NCBI GenBank assembly: GCA_001579985.1
Contig: LRSR01003363.1
Coordinates: 1 to 26,285 of the forward strand
Direction: 5' to 3'
Source: Hypsibius dujardini
Lineage: Eukaryota; Tardigrada; Eutardigrada; Parachela; Hypsibiidae
Length of the DNA: 26,285 nucleotides
In this document: in pieces, positions 1-8,834 of the stretch
Layout: every line of letters starts with the position of its first letter
Position numbering within the stretch: position 1 is the stretch's first letter
Notes under the pieces: generated by a model
Databases searched by the model: none
Told to the model about the DNA's origin: nothing
What the model saw: only the letters and a program-made list of their open reading frames with translations
Position numbers and translations under genes: made by a program

Positions 1-619
1 GGGAGTGGGGGTAGTTTAGCCGGGGGGGAGGGCAGTTTTTAGCCGGACGGTGAGTACACCTTGCACGGGCTGAATATCTGTCTCACCTCAGGACACATTC
101 AGCAAAGAAATCCTTGGGAACTACGTGAATATATTTTCACTAGCCATCAAAGCCGGTATTCGATGACCCAAAACAATTGTATCTTCTCTATTGGGGGCGA
201 AGTGGTTTCAATTCCTAGGAATTTCGTTTGGAATATTGAAGAAAATGTGATTACAATCAAAATCCACTTACGGAACCGAAATTGCCCATCTTGATGGCCA
301 TATTCGTCAGCGGCATGATGGAGTGCCGATTGGAACCTTAACCAAAACATTCCAATAAATCGGAGGTGCATTTAATTCCTTCCCACAAAACTCGGGACAG
401 AGTCTCACCTTCGGAATTGCCCCCACCCCGGTTAAGCAGCACCACCGCTGTAGATGATATGGATTGGAGTCTTTGTTCGTTGTAAAGAGCGAATCCAGCC
501 GCACCACTGACCGTCATTTCATTGGGACAACTTAACAGCTCCCTGTTGACATGCCTGCTAAAGCGCTGGCGAAACATTTCCTGAATTATTTTCACTTTAC
601 TTCCTCCTCCAACTAAATA
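1..619. repeat. Direct repeat, copy 1 (of 25668-26285)
   Basis: This segment recurs at 25668-26285 in the same orientation with about eight or nine differences: one base in a G run near 22-28, substitutions near 54 and 91, and five in the Hsp70-like coding part. Both copies include the 3' end of an Hsp70-like gene on the minus strand. The left limit is the window edge and the right limit is where the window ends inside copy 2, so the true repeat is longer than seen. The spacing is about 25.67 kb. It could be one edge of a large tandem duplication, a dispersed gene copy, or two haplotypes joined by the assembler. Confidence 0.95.
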
Positions 620-1642
620 TATTTCATATGGTTCCACCAAGTATTGCTTCACTTTCTGCGTGGTCTCCTCCACGATCGCTGCAGCAGTCGGTTCGCACGC
701 ATTCTTAAACGTGCTGAATGAAATCGGGCAGTCGAGCGCGTAGCCTTGATATACGTCGCGTACATAGATAGTCACAGGTCCAGACCTGTGTGAAGAAAAC
801 AGTTTTTTGCCATCCTCACAACATAGCAAAACACGCAGACACGTTTCCTGATCACTCCGAAAGTCAAAGGCATGCTCCTCGATAAATCGCTCCGCGCAGT
901 AATTTAGAAGCTCCCGGTCAATGTCCGATCCACCACGTTTAATGGCTTCCATGTAAAATACCTCTTCCTGTAACACCCCGTTGCATTTAAAGACTGTCAC
1001 CCTTGATTCGGCGTATCCGATGTCAACTACAATACGTTTACAGACCGCCGTCTCTAATTCGTCCGGAGTGAAGCGAAGATAAATGCCGAGGAGAGCGGAG
1101 AAGCTCTCCGATACAGTAAGGCTTCTTTGAAAGCCTGCACTTTTCAGGCACTGCACCATCAGCTTTCGTTGATCCTTTGACCAGCTGTCCGGCAGGGAAA
1201 CAGCACATTTCGTTATCGTCTGGTGCAGCATGTACTCCGCTTGGCGTTTAACATCACGCAACAGCAGGACGGTTAATTGCTTTGCACTCTGACGTAGAGT
1301 GTGAGTTTTCTCTTTCGTGCACAGGGCATATTCTGAACTATTTTCCAATTGGACGGACATGTAAGACCTCTTTAGATGGGCGGAGAACTCTTCCCAGGTA
1401 CGACAGATGAGCGAAGTCTTGAAATGCGAGGCATACCCTCCAGGATATCTGATGGCATGTTCCCTGGCTTCCGATCCTGTGACTATGCAGTCCTTGTCAA
1501 ATATAAATGCGCAACATGGTGTAGAATTTGTTCCTTCGCAGCTTTCAATCATTCGAACATGGCCTCGGTCGAAAACTGCCACGCTAATTTTTGACTCTCC
1601 AAAATCAATACCCAGCATCGTCTCGGCTGTCTTTGCACCCAT
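338..1642 (-). CDS. Divergent Hsp70-like protein (nucleotide-binding domain, short C-terminus)
   Basis: A single open frame of 434 residues resembles the Hsp70/actin-fold nucleotide-binding domain along its length. Seen: the phosphate-1 loop LGIDFG (10-15), GGSDIDREL (237-245, matching GGEDFDNRL in typical Hsp70), and the adenosine-side motif VGGGSK (344-349) followed by a helix and GAAGFA (380-385). The phosphate-2 loop, normally DLGGGT, reads DIGYAES (207-213), and the usual NEPTAAA region after the second subdomain reads SESFSALL. ATP hydrolysis may therefore be impaired. Only about 50 residues follow the domain, so the substrate-binding domain is missing or lies in further exons; a possible donor (AAG then GTGAGA, intron from 408) would replace the last 23 or so residues. 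The start was placed at the first ATG, because in-frame codons upstream hit a stop at 1690-1688. A second, partial copy lies at the right edge. Canonical Hsp70 proteins are about 640 residues. Confidence 0.8.
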   Translation of the reverse strand: MGAKTAETMLGIDFGESKISVAVFDRGHVRMIESCEGTNSTPCCAFIFDKDCIVTGSEAREHAIRYPGGYASHFKTSLICRTWEEFSAHLKRSYMSVQLENSSEYALCTKEKTHTLRQSAKQLTVLLLRDVKRQAEYMLHQTITKCAVSLPDSWSKDQRKLMVQCLKSAGFQRSLTVSESFSALLGIYLRFTPDELETAVCKRIVVDIGYAESRVTVFKCNGVLQEEVFYMEAIKRGGSDIDRELLNYCAERFIEEHAFDFRSDQETCLRVLLCCEDGKKLFSSHRSGPVTIYVRDVYQGYALDCPISFSTFKNACEPTAAAIVEETTQKVKQYLVEPYEIYLVGGGSKVKIIQEMFRQRFSRHVNRELLSCPNEMTVSGAAGFALYNEQRLQSISSTAVVLLNRGGGNSEGETLSRVLWEGIKCTSDLLECFG

Positions 1643-2159
1643 GACACGTCGAAACCACCCCTCAAAATGCTCAGGCGAAGACAAATTTTAAAGCACATGT
1701 AACGCGCATATTTTTATCGAATTCTTAGCAAACTGTATCTCTTGTTCAAATTTCCAAGCTACAGACGTGTTGCTTCCTTTTGCAATTCTAAACTATGTAC
1801 TTCTGTAATTTTGTAATTCTGTACTTTGAACTTCGCATATCTGGAACGACGCTCGCTTGTGGTGTCAATGACGCGCTCACGAGCTGCAATCTGACGGCCT
1901 ATTGGTAGACTAGACTTGCTATTTGTTTTGTTATTTAAAATATTTATTAGTTCCTCATTCTCGTCTTTTTGACCCATACATTTGTCAGTAGCGCCATCTA
2001 TCGTAGGCGATATTAGCGGGAATGAAACAGATATGAGACTAGGCGAGTTATGGAACAAGGTTTATAGAAATTTCCAGCGGCCAATTTTGGCACAAACGCT
2101 ACAAACTTAAGGTTCAGTTTTCAAAGAATTTGGGAAGGGGGTCTCGTTCGAAGTTTTAG
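1643..2159. other. Non-coding stretch upstream of the Hsp70-like gene
   Basis: No recognisable gene. A minus-strand frame from an ATG at 1977 to 1759 would give a 72-residue charged peptide with no family resemblance that I can see; it could equally be a chance frame or a decayed repeat. The stretch should hold the promoter of the minus-strand Hsp70-like gene, but I see no clear TATA box or heat-shock element array. Confidence 0.4.
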
Positions 2160-2356
2160 AGTTATGTCTCTGTTAGGAGTTTACGGAGTTATAGGAGTTG
2201 TTGGAGTTATGTATCTGTGCCTCACACACGGGTTGAGGGTTTGGAGTTATGGATTTATTGGAGTTGTTGGAGTATGTGCCTGTGCCTCACCCATGGGGGT
2301 AAAGGTTTCGTGTTGTGGAGTTACTGGAGTTGTTGGAATTGTGGAAGTTGTTGAGT
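2160..2356 (+). repeat. Degenerate GGAGTT-rich tandem repeat
   Basis: Units containing GGAGTTGTTGGAGT followed by GTGCCTCAC recur with a spacing of roughly 75 bases, about two and a half copies, with shorter GGAGTT iterations inside each. This forms the left part of the possible LTR and is a plus-strand open frame only because of its composition. Confidence 0.7.
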
Positions 2357-2512
2357 TTTCGGCCGTAGACAGCCCGAGACTGATTCTAGTCGTACAGTAT
2401 TCTGTTGTATTGCCGCAAATAAACAATAATTTGTTATTGTTCACTACCGTATGTTATACTATCATTGTGTTGAGGAGCGAAACGTGTAAATAATTGGCGC
2501 CCGTGGCAGTTG
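2160..2512 (+). mobile_element. Possible LTR with primer-binding site (Ty3/gypsy-like remnant)
   Basis: At 2495-2503 the sequence reads TGGCGCCCG, the start of the tRNA-Lys-type primer-binding site found just inside the 5' LTR of many retroelements. Immediately upstream is about 330 bases with the layout of an LTR: an AGTTA-like left end near 2160 and TAATT next to the primer-binding site, a pattern I recall for gypsy-group LTRs, and AATAAA-type signals near 2420. No gag-pol frame follows, so this would be a solo LTR or a fragment. It lies just beyond the last recognisable exon of the dynamin pseudogene and may be where that gene was broken. The second half of the primer-binding site does not match the tRNA pattern well, and the LTR ends are guesses. 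Confidence 0.35.
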
Positions 2513-2803
2513 CAATAAAAAGTTTTTTGCTTGAGCTCGATCTTGCATGATGCCGTCGGTGCGTAGCATTGGGGTGTTAAAAACACCGATCACACGCCTA
2601 CATTTTATTCTTGAATCCTTGCGTCTATCTTTGCTTGCCAATCGATCTTTTATATCATCCTCCTTGCCCACCAAGTCCAGTTTCGTCAACACTCAAATTG
2701 TTTGTAACCCTAAATAAGCCATTAGAGATTTTCAAACAGTAGCAATCATGGTTACAGTACTCGCTTTGGTCACCCTGTCTATTTATATTTGTCTATGTGT
2801 CTA

Positions 2804-2872
2804 TGTCTGTCTGTCTGTCTCTCTGTCTCTCTGTCTCTCTGTCTGTCTCTCTGTCCGTCTCTCTGTCTGTCT
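2804..2872 (+). repeat. CTGT/CTCT microsatellite
   Basis: About 70 bases of near-uninterrupted CTGT and CTCT tetranucleotides. It sits where exon 5 of the dynamin pseudogene should continue and has replaced the coding sequence there. The long frames across it on both strands are compositional. Confidence 0.95.
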
Positions 2873-3423
2873 TTTGGCTGGTATGACGTTTTCGTGTAGG
2901 TATGTTCCTGTCTGCCCATCTGTATTTTGCCATGCAATCGGCAAAATCCGCTGAAATACCATTTGAATCCACCTTGCTAGCGGCAACTAAGGTTTCGATT
3001 TCGTTGTAAATATTCTCGTCCTCTTTCAATTTCTGTAATTGCAAACAGACAATTAGGTGAATCTGGTGGCTAGGAGATGAAAATTACGCATCGTCCTGTT
3101 GTGGAATTTTCAGAATCAGTCAAATAAGTGAACATACGCGTTGTTGGTAAATGAGCGGAAATTGACCGAACCCTTGTTCTCATCAATTATTCAATTTTCT
3201 CCACTGTTCTATGGAGATCAGAGTTTTCTCTCGGTAGTGTCGATCGGATTTTTTTGCACTTGCTCCCCGCTATATTTATAGTTTGGAACTCAACTTTGAA
3301 CTTCGTAATTTGTAAAAAATTTGATGATGCGACCAAATTGCAGCCAAATTGAGCCTCTGTCTATCAATCCATCTAATTTTTTTGGCAGATGCAGGATTTC
3401 TAGAAAATTTGCAAGATAAGATA

Positions 3424-3568
3424 CTGTATTTTCGGGTTAGACAGAGACAGTGTGCTAGCTGTGGAACGTTTAATCGGCTACGCGGCGCTTCTGCTGTGTG
3501 TACGGTGCACCCAGCCGTGCACACGTTCCACTCCAGTACGACTGTCCCGGTCTAACGCGAAAATACAG
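3424..3568. mobile_element. Small inverted-repeat element with TA flanks (MITE-like)
   Basis: A 145-base element begins CTGTATTTTCG and ends with its reverse complement CGAAAATACAG. Each end abuts a TA dinucleotide (3422-3423 and 3569-3570), as expected for a Tc1/mariner-type target-site duplication. The inverted repeats extend about 50 bases inward with scattered mismatches (GTTAGAC, then GACAGT, then GTGGAACGT). No transposase is present. It lies in what would be intron 4 of the dynamin pseudogene. It could alternatively be a hairpin of other origin; only one copy is visible in the window. Confidence 0.75.
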
Positions 3569-4280
3569 TACTGTCTAGTTAATTGCTTGGAGTCCATTGT
3601 ACAGAACTCACTCTCTAATAATAATTGCTGATTACAGAAAAACCTTAGCCTGATTCCGAATATTTTTCAAACCAGTTCACATTTTACACCAACGTCAATC
3701 CGCCCTGGCAGATCGATTAATGTTAGGTTCGGAACCGTAGGTGAAACAACTTTAACCGTAATAAGTTTGGAGACGATGATCTTTTAATGGAACGTATAGT
3801 AAACACTGGATCGCTTTCTGTTTGCATTGGCGAGGTCATACTTTTCTGCCACCGGTTAGGGTGTCTGTAGCCCTGGTGATTTCCGCAGCGACGTCGGCAA
3901 AGTCATCCAACTGTCTTCTGTACACCAGCCGGTGGCCCGTTTCATCGGTTCTTCTAGTCTCGTAACTAACAGTGATTTGCTGCAGCTGATCTTTGCCTGC
4001 CAAAGAAGCTAATTATTGTCATTTGTGCCTTTCAATGTGCAAACACACGTTTTGGACTGGGTGCAAATGATACGCCCACAAGCATAGACGTCTCGGGTTT
4101 TTTTCAAAGTGGGGTCTTAAGCCAGAGCATGTTGGCTCCCGACTTACTAACTGTTTAATAACTATATATGCACTTACTTCTCATGACGACTTTAATGGGT
4201 GTTCTGGTGACCGTGTTCTGGCCGCGAGGCAGGAAAGAAATGCCGGCAATGCTTTCCAGAACGGAGCTTTTACCATCACT

Positions 4281-5900
4281 CTGATGAAAGAATTGTCATT
4301 TAGTACACATCAAAGTATAAGCACGTCTTTTATTGTTTGGCTGACTTTCTCGGCAATGGTTCCTCCTGGCTTTCCTTATCATTTCAACACTGCTCATTCA
4401 AAGCCAATCTTACTGGAAAGGGCATTAAGTTCATGCTCAGAAGTTGGGATGGCAAAAACCGGACCGGGCCGTTTACCAAGCCGGTTTGATCGGTTTCCCC
4501 GGCCCGTTTTTAAAAGAGACCCAACCCATTAATTATGTGCTATATTCTATAGTTCAGCTATCAATCCGTTGCATGTGCAATATACAATCACCGTTTTGTT
4601 TCTGAAAGAAGATTTCATTCGTTCTTTTTCTCGCGGGTTCGAATGAATCAGCTGCCCGTTAAAACACTTATTCGAATACGGATGATATAAGTACGAACGT
4701 TGCATTAGAACAAAATTCGCGAGTGTTATTTTAGGAAAGAACCACAGCAGAGATTGTGCATGCTCGCTGGAGCTTAGGCATAGGTTTTTTTGGAATCGAT
4801 ATTCGACTTTTTGAAATTGTTTCAAGCAGATTTGAAGCACCCTTTCCTATCGGTGCATAAAGCGTCAAATGGCGACCGAAACAAAAGACCCTGTTTCCTA
4901 ATTTACAGAGACAGAGAGAAATAAATGTGAACTTGGTTTTTTTTCTCTTGAACTTATATATGGTAAACTTGTTTTTCATATTTAGGAGATTTAGCGAACT
5001 CTGACAAAAAATTGTTAAAAAATGTGAATTAGTTTTGAGATACTATTCAGTATTCGAGTGTGCCGCACTGGAATGAATTTAGCGAGCTGTAATTGAGTTA
5101 TGCTCGTGGCCTGAGTTATGTTCACATGTGCGTATACGTTTACAAGCATAGCCGGCTGAAACTCATTTTTGGCTGTTGGGGGTCGGTGCACGTTTTGATG
5201 GGCGCGGGGCGCTCAGGTGGTCACATGGTTTGTTGTGTTCTTAAGTCAAGAGCGCGAAAGTTATTTCTGCCACAAATTACAATTCGTAGTTCCCCCTTGA
5301 TTAATGTGTGTGCACGGAGACCAAATACATCTGTTTCCGTAAAACAAATTGAATTCATTTTTGTGGTGAAAAGGTATGTGCTCATGCACTAAGCCCCTAG
5401 CAATCATAAGGAGCCCCTGCAAACAGCTTTCGACCACCCCCAACATTGCCTATGCTGATTTGCTTATACGCTTACAAGGATAAACATAAGCCTCTGCTCA
5501 CATCAGGAGTTTTTTGAGTGGAGGCTCCATTAAAAGTGCCACGTTTTGAAAGCACTTTTCACACCAATCCGCTGAAAGAAATCAAATGTCTGGTCTCTAT
5601 CTTTCTGAGCACATATTTATCTCCTCGACCTTCCACCTTCTATTGTCTCACATGTCACTGAACGGCTCAATCGACTTTACAGACAAAGAAAAGATAAAGT
5701 AGCACACGCGTGATATCAACCATGAAGTGTTTTCAACAGTTTCGGAGTAGACATGGGCAATTTTGTTTCGAGTATGTGCATTAATTCTGCCGTGTGTGGG
5801 GAATTCAAGCCGATTTCATTCATCGACACAATTCCAAAAGGGGAGTGAGAGTTTTGCCTGCTTAATATACGCCAACATAATCGACCCCAGTCCTCTGACA
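4281..5900. other. Non-coding stretch between the dynamin pseudogene and AIG1-A
   Basis: About 1.6 kb with no supported gene. I looked on the minus strand for the missing first dynamin exon (a VVVVGGQ-like end followed by GTAAG) and did not find it. A short GC-rich patch near 4460-4510 contains CGGGCCG and its complement CGGCCCG and may form a weak hairpin. If the ancestral pair was head to head, this stretch held the promoters of both genes. Confidence 0.5.
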
Positions 5901-8834
5901 ATGTCGAACTCTCCCAACACGCCATCTAGAGAGGATACATTGCGGTCACTGGCTCAAGAGTTGAAACTAACTCAAGACACGGTGGACTTCCTACGATCGA
6001 AAGGCCTTCGAACAAGGGAGCAAATCAGAAATCTAACTCTAGCGCAACTGAACAGTTTGAATATTAAGAAAGACGACCTGGCGTCGCTGAACCGGTTTTG
6101 GGCTGAAAGATCGCCATCACCCATATCCTCGCCATCATCCATCCCCCCAACACCACCCCAAGATCATCCGTGGAACCTTCACCTCCTGTAACCAGTTCAC
6201 TGAGTCCCCCGGGGAGCGGATCCTCGACGTCGTCATCAAGCAATGACACCAGTAAAGGTACGTGTTCTTGACTCCTTTACCCTGTCAGAATCCACACACC
6301 GTGGTTTCTGTCTTTCTCGCAGTACGAATCAAAATCACTGTGCACAATGAAAGCGCCTTAGAGCCTGCGCAAACTGAAAGTAAGACTATCACTAACACCG
6401 TCGTTTTCATGTCAACACAATCAAGTAAACTTGGTTTGGTTAGGTGGCGACAAAGTACGGCCGGTTTACCCACCATGGTTTGAATCAGGCGGTGTGGTGC
6501 AAAGGGACTATAAAGTCCTCCTCCTCGGCGAGACAGGGTCGGGCAAGTCTACGCTAATAAACTATATGTTTATCGGATTGAACGGCAGCAAGGACCGACA
6601 GGCCGTGCTGGTGTCCAATCGTTATTACAAGAGCGTACTGAAAAGTTCTATCGATGATGATCCGGAGGCTGATCCAGCCAACCCGCAAATCAGCCAAACA
6701 TTGCGATGGTATGTATGAGACAAAATGGAGTTACTACCATTTGCTCAACTTTGTACAAATGGCATAAAAACCAAAGCACTTGTCGTATTCCCCATGCTTC
6801 TAAAAATGTGGTAAAAATATGGTGGTACAATTTGGAAAGGCGAGCAGTGGTGGGCGCTGGTGGATGGCAGTGATGGGTAGGAATGGCTGGGTACTGGCAG
6901 GTATCGGTAGGTTTGTGGGTGGATATTCATGGACTCATAAGCTCCCTCACTTCAACCAGAGGCTCGTTTAGGGCCCTTGCAGGTCGAAACGAAAACCCCT
7001 CACTTTGGCTACGGGGGTGGGCAAAGGAAAGCAAAATGCATTCTTTTTAAGTTTGAACCCAAAGTTCGGCCTCTTGACTCTTTTCTTTTTGAAACGGATG
7101 GGAGTGTGGGGGTCAAGTTTCAAAGAGCCCCCTGGGTTTCGTTCTTATTTGATATTTGGTGATGTCCATTGTAAGTACCCCATCAACGAATACAAAGAAG
7201 AGATTCAAACATTCATTAATAGTCCGAATTTGATGGAAAAACTATAATTTCTGGAAACAATCTGATAGTGCTTTCAATAGTGGAATGTAATTGTACGTAG
7301 TGGTTGCTTATCAGAACAGTTAAGGAATGCACTTTGTCGGTCGTGGCACATGCATAATCCAAACAAAATAGCTTTCAAAGTCAGCAACAAGGCCACAATC
7401 AGCATCCACTAGCTCCCACGCTTCCAACCCACCCATCAGCGCTCACTATTTCCCGCCTTTTTCAAGTTGCCTGCTTAACACCACCAATCAAATTTCTATT
7501 GGATTAAATAGCTATTAAATCTCTCTTGGGCATGACTTGTAAGGGCCCTAAACGAGATCCTGCATCAAACAAGGAGGTGCAGATAAGCATCAGTCTATTT
7601 TTGTTGTGTGTTTAGCACCACCTATTCAATTGGACCGCCATCGGCCCGATTTCATTTCATTGATACACCTGGAATGAGTGACACGAGAGGAATTGAACAA
7701 GACAACGAAAACACCAACAACATACTCATTGCAGCTGCAGAAGCAGGTTCATTGTCGGCCGTCATAGTCGTCGTGAACGGAACTGCGTGCCGGATCACCG
7801 CAACCCTCAGCAACGCGCTTTCGCGAATGCGTGGGAATATGCCAGATGCCGTGCTCCGGAACATTATTGTCGTCATGACGAACTGCTCGTACAGCTCTCG
7901 TCTCTTTGACATCTCCCTGCTGAAGCCATGGCACATACCGCAGGAAAATGTCTTTTACATGAACAACGCCGCGTACAGCCGGTCGCCTGAAGAACTGCGA
8001 AACGATGCGCATCTCCGGCTGGAGCTGGATCAGCTGTTTGAGGAGTCCAAGAAGACGATGAGCCGGATTCTGCTGAGAATCTCGGAGCTGAGCCCGGTCA
8101 CAACTGCAGGCTTCGATATTATGCGGCGAGCTCGTGAGCAGATCAAAGCAGAAGTCCACCAGCTCGTGCTAGAGATCAGCTCTATGCAGATAGTCCACGC
8201 TGAGCTGGAAGCCCTCACCAATCGGCAAACAGCGGTCCTCAGTAGTATGGATACATTTTCCTTCTACAAGCGCTCCACAAAGGTCCAGTACTACGAACTG
8301 GAGAACGCCAAGGAGCACAGCACGTTTTGTCTGGTCCATCTCGAAAAGGTTTGCCACAAGAACTGTAGTGTTTGGGGCACTGCCGCCGGTAGCCGAGCCT
8401 TTTTCTTTTGCTCCTCTATGACCTGGGAAGGAGAGTGTAAGGTCTGCGGGTGCAGCTACAAAATTCACCATCGCGCTGCAAAGCGGTTAGTTCGTCACGA
8501 GAAAACCATGGCCGAAATTCTGGAGATGGCAAAGAAGGGCACCTCGACCCAAACCATCCGACAGAGTATGTTGATGGTGGCGAGGGACATGTTGGCAGTG
8601 GACAAGGCGACGCTGACTGCGGCGGCAAACGAGAGACATGCTCGCATTTTGAATAATATTCGGGAGCTGAGGCAGGTGTGTTCTGGCTACAATTTCCTTG
8701 TCGAAGCGCAGTCGGACATTGCGATGATGGAGGCCCTGCGTCATACTATCCGAAAACCAGAGTTGTTAGCTGAGTTGGAGAAGAATATCAACAAGCTTAA
8801 AGATATGCTGAAAGACTTCTCCGAATCCGAATAG
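5901..8834 (+). CDS. AIG1/GIMAP-type GTPase A: SAM-like domain, GTPase, Cys/His module (one-base frameshift in exon 1)
   Basis: Four exons are inferred: 5901-6257, 6323-6379, 6444-6708 and 7616-8834, all GT-AG with phases 1, 1 and 2. Exon 1 opens at ATG 5901 with a SAM-like helical domain (about residues 10-65) and a Ser/Pro/Thr-rich linker. The linker's frame is lost at the six-C run 6143-6148: the exons sum to 1898 bases, one short of a multiple of three, and one more C restores a frame through to the exon 1 donor. On that numbering the protein is 632 residues, with P-loop GETGSGKST (167-175), DTPG (243-246) and TNCS (315-318) in the G4 position. A Cys/His module follows (C465, H468, C473, H474, C477, C492, C501, C504, C506, H511, H512), then a helical, probably coiled-coil tail ending in a TAG stop. 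GTP binding is inferred from the motifs. AIG1/GIMAP proteins usually act at membranes. The missing base may be an assembly error or real inactivation. Confidence 0.85.

Larger units (their letters stand above)
2575..4280 (-). pseudogene. Truncated dynamin-like pseudogene (exons 2-6, GTPase domain only)
   Basis: Minus-strand pieces match the GTPase domain of the dynamin gene at 10879-15197, in the same order and with the same intron phases. Exon 2, 4178-4280: the second half of the P-loop, [13 protein letters not shown], then [11 protein letters not shown]. Exon 3, 3842-3996: LQQITVSYET and DDFADVAAEI. Exon 4, 3694-3780: the G3 motif in NLTLIDLPGRID. Exon 5, from 3032: only NEIETLV is recognisable before the frame runs into a CTGT microsatellite. 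Exon 6, 2575-2709: the G4 motif TKLD. The Cys codon before VLTKLD has become TGA (TI-stop-VLTKLD), exon 1 with the GGQ half of the P-loop was not found upstream, and nothing after exon 6 (stalk and GED) is visible. Exons 2 to 4 still have good splice sites, so the decay may be fairly recent. Inferred non-functional. Confidence 0.85.

Noticed and set aside
61-294. 77-residue frame conserved in both direct repeats (also 25727-25960)
   Set aside because: It has no ATG start and is conserved only because the whole segment is duplicated. It lies downstream of the Hsp70-like stop on the opposite strand.
2793-3044. Minus-strand frame rich in Arg-Gln-Thr-Glu repeats
   Set aside because: Produced by the CTGT microsatellite. 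Only its first part, NEIETLV, is meaningful, as a remnant of dynamin exon 5.
4460-4510. GC-rich patch with CGGGCCG and CGGCCCG
   Set aside because: The arms are only seven bases with a loose loop. This is not enough to call a regulatory hairpin or an element end.
7652-8744. Several long minus-strand frames opposite AIG1-A exon 4
   Set aside because: They are shadows of the real plus-strand exon, which carries the GTPase and Cys/His motifs.
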